A stretch of DNA of 34,193 nt, from NCBI GenBank assembly GCA_030044555.1, contig JASHVN010000133.1, positions 1 to 34,193 on the forward strand, given 5' to 3'. Shown here piece after piece: positions 31,148-34,193 of this stretch. The translations under genes were made by a program, and so were the position numbers. This stretch comes from Xanthobacteraceae bacterium. Lineage in GTDB: Bacteria; Pseudomonadota; Alphaproteobacteria; Rhizobiales; Xanthobacteraceae. Within the stretch, counting starts at the first letter, position 1, and each line of letters begins with the position of its first letter. The notes under the pieces were generated by a model. The model did no database searches and was not told the origin of the DNA. It saw only the letters and a list, made by a program, of their open reading frames with translations.

Positions 31148-31348
31148 ATGTCAATGGCATATTTCATGTCGCATGTGGCCGTCCCGATCGCCGTTGGTGC
31201 GGTCGCGCTGGTCCTTCTCCTTGGCCTCATCAACCTGATGCGCGGCGGTTCGCCGTGGACGTCGCAGAAACTGATGCGCCTGCGCGTCATGCTGCAATTC
31301 ATCGCCATTGTGGTCATCATGCTCGCGGTCTGGATTATGCGCGGCTAG
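31148..31348 (+). CDS. twin-transmembrane (HIG1-like) small protein
   Basis: A 66-residue protein with two hydrophobic helices (about 8-27 and 47-63) joined by a basic loop with MRGGSPWTSQKLMRLRV. This is the layout of the alphaproteobacterial twin-TM/HIG1-domain family often found just before a cobalamin adenosyltransferase and etfB, as here. Its function is not established. The frame is open from 31040, but the first 36 codons lack family likeness. ATG 31148 follows an AGG at 7 nt; ATG 31154 and 31166 are alternatives. The TAG stop lies at the edge of a dispersed palindromic repeat. Confidence 0.8.
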   Translation: MSMAYFMSHVAVPIAVGAVALVLLLGLINLMRGGSPWTSQKLMRLRVMLQFIAIVVIMLAVWIMRG

Positions 31349-31451
31349 CGCATGATCCGGAAAAGTGTGGAGCGGTTTTCCGAAAAGATCGTGCGCAAAC
31401 AATGAGCTAAAGCGCGATGACGATTCCTCCTCCAATCCTCGCGCTTAGCGC
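31345..31451. repeat. dispersed bipartite palindromic repeat, copy 7
   Basis: It starts at the twin-TM stop (CTAGCGCATGATCCGG). Hairpin I (AAAAGTGTGGAGCGGTTTTCCG) is well kept. Hairpin II (GCTAAAGCGCGA...TCGCGCTTAGC) has decayed. It is closely related to copies 2 and 4. Confidence 0.8.
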
Positions 31452-31509
31452 CATCGCTGCGTTGTGCGTCCGCGAAATTCGGGTAAGATGGATTCGGTAA
31501 GGGGACAGT

Positions 31510-32190
31510 ATGGGTGGGTGGCCAATTCAACGCAGATGGTCGGCGGCTTTTGTCGCGGTAATTGTGGCGGTGGCTTGGCTGCGTCCGGCCAGCGGCGCCG
31601 ATTTGGCTTCGCCGACGCTTCCGCCGGCCCCGCCGCCTGCTTTCAGTCCGCAAACGGTCAATTCGAACGACGGCTCCGGTCTCTTCGACCCGCACAGCTT
31701 CGAGCTTCGTTTCGGCGCCTTTGCCCACGGGGTGGGCGGCATCGAGCAGGGGACATACGACCTTAGTCCGGAAATCGTGTTTCCCAAGTTCTCGTTCGGA
31801 CAGGGCCAATGGTGGAGCATGCTCATTCCGCGGCCCCATGTCGGCGGACTGGTCAATCTCGAGGGAAAAACCAGCTCCATCTACGGCGGCGCGCTATGGA
31901 CCTTTCCACTGCCGCATCGTTTCTTTGCCGAGCTTTTCCTCGATGGCGACAAGTATTTCGGATACGAGGATAACCCCCCGCCGGGACGCGCCGGTCTGGG
32001 CTGCCCCTACCTTTTTCATGACGGGGGCAATTTGGGCTACCACATCAACGAACATTGGAGCGTGATGTTCTCATTCGATCATCAGTCGAACGGCCATGGC
32101 ATCTTGGGCATCGACTGCGACGGCATGGGCGCGAACACGCACAATCCAGGAATCAACGATTACGGCATGCGCGTGGGCTACACGTTCTAG
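31510..32190 (+). CDS. lipid A 3-O-deacylase (PagL-like outer-membrane acyloxyacyl hydrolase)
   Basis: The 226-residue precursor has a signal peptide (basic start, hydrophobic about 12-23, likely cleavage after ASGA at about 30) and a Pro-rich spacer. A beta-barrel-like domain follows that ends in GYTF with the terminal Phe of outer-membrane proteins. The PagL catalytic His-x-Ser is present as H191-Q-S193-N194-G195, with the later ANTHNPGINDYGMR stretch. PagL enzymes remove the 3-O-acyl chain of lipid A. It is longer than Pseudomonas PagL owing to the N-terminal spacer. GGGG lies 6-9 nt before ATG 31510. The catalytic acid cannot be assigned with certainty. Confidence 0.8.
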   Translation: MGGWPIQRRWSAAFVAVIVAVAWLRPASGADLASPTLPPAPPPAFSPQTVNSNDGSGLFDPHSFELRFGAFAHGVGGIEQGTYDLSPEIVFPKFSFGQGQWWSMLIPRPHVGGLVNLEGKTSSIYGGALWTFPLPHRFFAELFLDGDKYFGYEDNPPPGRAGLGCPYLFHDGGNLGYHINEHWSVMFSFDHQSNGHGILGIDCDGMGANTHNPGINDYGMRVGYTF

Positions 32191-32309
32191 TTTTTTTGCA
32201 GTTCCTTGCGCCGCTTGCCGTGCCCTTAAGGGGAAGACCTCATTAAATTTCGCTGATCGCGGCGCGTAAAGCGCGCCCTTGACATCGCGATTTGTTCGGA
32301 AAAACGCTT

Positions 32310-32327
32310 GCCGTCGCGATCGACGGC
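32310..32327 (+). other. small hairpin in the adenosyltransferase upstream gap
   Basis: GCCGTCG-CGAT-CGACGGC is perfect, and CCCC-N8-GGGG follows within 20 bp. A TTGACA at 32279-32284 could be a -35 box, but no convincing -10 follows. The 291-bp gap (32191-32481) holds no gene. I saw no cobalamin-riboswitch features. Confidence 0.35.
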
Positions 32328-32481
32328 TTCCCCTGATCGTTGGGGCCGTTGTTGCGATAACGGATGCGTTTTATGAGTTTTGACCCCAATCTTAACGGCG
32401 GCCTATGGCCCTCGCATCATCTCATCAATACATTTGAGCGAACGGCGGTCTGAAATTTCAGCTAGGTTGCGCGAGGCCGAA

Positions 32482-33060
32482 ATGGTCGTGTTGAACCGCA
32501 TCTACACCCGCACCGGCGATGACGGCACCACGGCGCTGGGCACCGGCGAGCGGCGCAAGAAATACGACTTGCGCATTGCCGCCTACGGCACGCTCGACGA
32601 AGTCAATGCCGCGATCGGCATCGCGCGCCTGCACACCGCAAGCGACGCGGCGCTCGATACGGCGCTCGCGCACATCCAGAATGATCTGTTCGACGTCGGC
32701 GCCGATCTGACCATGCCGGGCAAGGGCAAAGGACCCGGCGGGGCGCGGCTTGCGGTGACCGAAAGCCAGGTGAACTGGCTCGAAAGCGAAATCGACCGGT
32801 TCAATGCCGAACTGGCGCCGCTGCGCTCATTCGTGCTGCCGGGCGGCAGCGCCGCGGCCGCCTATTTGCATCTTGCCCGCACAATGTGCCGCCGCGGCGA
32901 GCGGCTCATCGCCGAACTCAAAGACAAACCCGGCGAGAGCGTCGGCGACGACGTGCTCAAATACGTCAACAGGCTCTCCGACTTTTTGTTCGTCGCCAGC
33001 CGTTACGCCAACGATAAGGGCGAGCGCGACGTGCTGTGGGTGCCGGGACGCAATCGCTGA
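32482..33060 (+). CDS. ATP:cob(I)alamin adenosyltransferase, PduO type
   Basis: This enzyme makes adenosylcobalamin, the coenzyme required by Ecm in this window. The 192-residue protein has the PduO ATP-site N-terminus RIYTRTGDDGTTALGTGERRKK and AAYGTLDEVNAAIG. In the helical bundle it has CRRGERLIAEL and YVNRLSDFLFVASRYAN. The frame is open from 32380, but ATG 32482 has GAGG 6 nt upstream and gives the usual length. It is followed on the same strand by a rhomboid gene (50-bp gap) and then etfB, a neighbourhood seen in related bacteria. Confidence 0.93.
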   Translation: MVVLNRIYTRTGDDGTTALGTGERRKKYDLRIAAYGTLDEVNAAIGIARLHTASDAALDTALAHIQNDLFDVGADLTMPGKGKGPGGARLAVTESQVNWLESEIDRFNAELAPLRSFVLPGGSAAAAYLHLARTMCRRGERLIAELKDKPGESVGDDVLKYVNRLSDFLFVASRYANDKGERDVLWVPGRNR

Positions 33061-33110
33061 TGCTGACCCGGATTCACTGACGGACATTTTCGCTAAGGGC
33101 ATTTGCAGCC

Positions 33111-33857
33111 ATGGTCATGCCGATCTGGGATCACAGCCCGTTCAAGTGGCCGACGCCGCCCTACATGATGTGGGCGTTGATCATTATCAACTTCGCCATT
33201 TTTTTCCTGCAGGCGGGCATCGGCCCTGACGGGCTCAATCACGCCGACCAGATCGCCGGTTTGATTCCCGCGACGTTTGCCGGCGTGGCTATCAAGGGCG
33301 CGGTACCGGCGCCGCTTACGCTGATCACGTATCAGTTCTTGCATGCCAATTTCTGGCACGTGTTCGGCAACATGATTTTTCTCTTCGTGTTCGGCGACGA
33401 TATCGAGGAGCTGATCGGACATTGGCGGTTTCTCGTGTTTTATCTCGCCTGCGGGGTTGGCGGCGGATTAGCCTTCGTGCTCAGCGCGCCGGGCGCCGAC
33501 ACCGACCTGATCGGAGCCTCTGCCGCGGTGGCCGGCGTCATCGTCGCCTATCTGATGTACCAGCCGTGCGAGAAGGTGACGGTGCTTCTCGGGCTGATCC
33601 CGCTGCGATTGCGTGCCTTCTGGGTGATCGGCGGCTGGGCCATCTGGCAAGTCGTGGAAGCCGCAGGCCGCGAGCAGGACGGCATTGCCTATTGGGCGCA
33701 TGTCGGTGGGCTTGCGACCGGTGCCGTCCTTTTCCTCGTGATGCGTCCGGCGGGAACCCCGCTGTTCGAATGCGCGCAACCGCAGGCCGTGCCGCCGCCG
33801 CCTCCGCCAGACGGCGGCTATCGTGGCCACCTGCCGCCGCCGATCCCGCCACGTTGA
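33111..33857 (+). CDS. rhomboid family intramembrane serine protease
   Basis: A 248-residue membrane protein with six hydrophobic segments and a Pro-rich C-terminal tail (about 225-248). The catalytic pair is Ser137 in GASAAVAG and His197 in YWAHVGG. His78 and the H83-x3-N87 unit lie in the second membrane segment as in active rhomboids. The residue after the serine is Ala, not the usual Gly (GxSG), which may alter activity but occurs in some members. Substrates are unknown. ATG 33111 and ATG 33117 both fit. It lies between the adenosyltransferase and etfB on the same strand. Confidence 0.88.
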   Translation: MVMPIWDHSPFKWPTPPYMMWALIIINFAIFFLQAGIGPDGLNHADQIAGLIPATFAGVAIKGAVPAPLTLITYQFLHANFWHVFGNMIFLFVFGDDIEELIGHWRFLVFYLACGVGGGLAFVLSAPGADTDLIGASAAVAGVIVAYLMYQPCEKVTVLLGLIPLRLRAFWVIGGWAIWQVVEAAGREQDGIAYWAHVGGLATGAVLFLVMRPAGTPLFECAQPQAVPPPPPPDGGYRGHLPPPIPPR

Positions 33858-33876
33858 CTCGGCGCTGCTACGGCCA

Positions 33877-33935
33877 TTAGGTTTCCGCACCGCAGCAATG
33901 CCGGCGAGCGCGCCGGCAACAGGTAGGAAACCTAA
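33877..33935 (+). promoter_or_regulatory. two-tier stem in the etfB leader
   Basis: The outer stem TTAGGTTTCC (33877-33886) pairs with GGAAACCTAA (33926-33935). The inner stem TGCCGGCG (33899-33906) pairs with CGCCGGCA (33911-33918) over an AGCG loop. It ends 10 bp before the etfB start. No T run follows, so it is not a classical terminator. It may be a leader structure or a binding site. Confidence 0.5.
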
Positions 33936-33945
33936 AAGACAAGCC

Positions 33946-34193
33946 ATGAAAATTCTGGTGCCCGTGAAGCGGGCGGTCGACAAGGACGTGAAAATCCGCG
34001 TCAAGGCAGATGGGTCCGGCGTCGAGCTTGCCAACGTCAAGATGTCGATGAATCCGTTCGACGAGATCGCGGTCGAGGAGGCGCTCCGGCTCAAAGAGGC
34101 CGGCAAGGCGACCGAAATCGTCGCCGTCTCGATCGGACCGCAGCAAGCGGCGGAGACCATCCGCACGGCGCTCGCCATGGGCGCCGACCGCGG
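33946..34193 (+). CDS. etfB: electron transfer flavoprotein beta subunit, 5' part
   Basis: The frame runs from ATG 33946 off the end of the window (82 codons seen of about 250 expected). The start [12 protein letters not shown], the [16 protein letters not shown] motif and the beginning of the AMGADR segment are typical of EtfB. EtfAB takes electrons from acyl-CoA dehydrogenases such as Mcd and passes them to ETF:quinone oxidoreductase. Only this first third can be judged; the rest, and the expected etfA, lie outside. It is preceded by a stem structure, and its ribosome site is weak (no AGGA in the usual place). Confidence 0.93.
   Translation, partial: MKILVPVKRAVDKDVKIRVKADGSGVELANVKMSMNPFDEIAVEEALRLKEAGKATEIVAVSIGPQQAAETIRTALAMGADR

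Noticed and set aside
29971-31410. 479-codon plus-strand frame across the amidohydrolase
   Set aside because: Antisense to the amidohydrolase, and its C-terminus is just a translated palindromic repeat.
10653-31451. Insertion sequence or prophage remnants
   Set aside because: The repeats are short and non-coding, and no transposase, integrase or phage gene is present in the window.
32191-32481. Cobalamin riboswitch before the adenosyltransferase
   Set aside because: I could not find the conserved B12-box core or the expected arrangement of stems; only small hairpins are present.

Overview
The window is high-GC DNA from an alphaproteobacterium. The order Hyphomicrobiales (Bradyrhizobium/Rhodoplanes/Xanthobacteraceae-like) fits best. 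Evidence for this is the HWE-type histidine kinase, the hopanoid transporter HpnN, the ethylmalonyl-CoA pathway genes, GluQ-RS, the small twin-transmembrane protein beside a PduO-type cobalamin adenosyltransferase and etfB, and short intergenic palindromes. This placement is inferred from gene content; no rRNA or tRNA gene is visible.

Layout. 1-2.2 kb: a small unknown ORF, an HNH endonuclease and a membrane HWE histidine kinase. 2.6-5.2 kb: hpnN. 5.4-8.2 kb: a TadG-like von Willebrand pilus protein converging on two overlapping TadE-like pseudopilins. 8.3-12.1 kb: a carboxylesterase-type hydrolase overlapping an AlkA-like DNA glycosylase, then gluQ and a hybrid histidine kinase/receiver protein. 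12.1-21.2 kb: an envelope-glycan region with three GT87-like membrane glycosyltransferases, a GT2-GtrA fusion and a GT-C-like membrane protein, with ethylmalonyl-CoA mutase (ecm/meaA) among them. 21.6-28.6 kb: a YeaQ/GlsB small membrane protein, crotonyl-CoA carboxylase/reductase (ccr), a YihY/BrkB membrane protein, a chemoreceptor and (2S)-methylsuccinyl-CoA dehydrogenase (mcd). 28.8-34.2 kb: an MFS transporter, an amidohydrolase, a twin-TM protein, a PagL-like lipid A deacylase, a cob(I)alamin adenosyltransferase, a rhomboid protease and the 5' end of etfB.

How the genes connect. ccr, ecm and mcd are three consecutive enzymes of the ethylmalonyl-CoA pathway for acetyl-CoA assimilation. The adenosyltransferase would supply the B12 coenzyme of Ecm, and ETF would take electrons from Mcd. 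They are scattered as separate units over about 20 kb rather than forming one operon. The glycosyltransferases, HpnN and the PagL-like protein all act on the cell envelope.

The most unusual material is non-coding. (i) Seven copies of a palindromic repeat, five of them bipartite, sit between genes; they touch or supply several stop codons and in one case encode the last 19 residues of a glycosyltransferase. (ii) Perfect or near-perfect tandem duplications of 7-20 bp recur at or just beside many start codons (hpnN, tadG-like, glycosylase, hybrid kinase, a GT87, ecm, ccr, mcd). I see no transposase, integrase, CRISPR array or phage gene.
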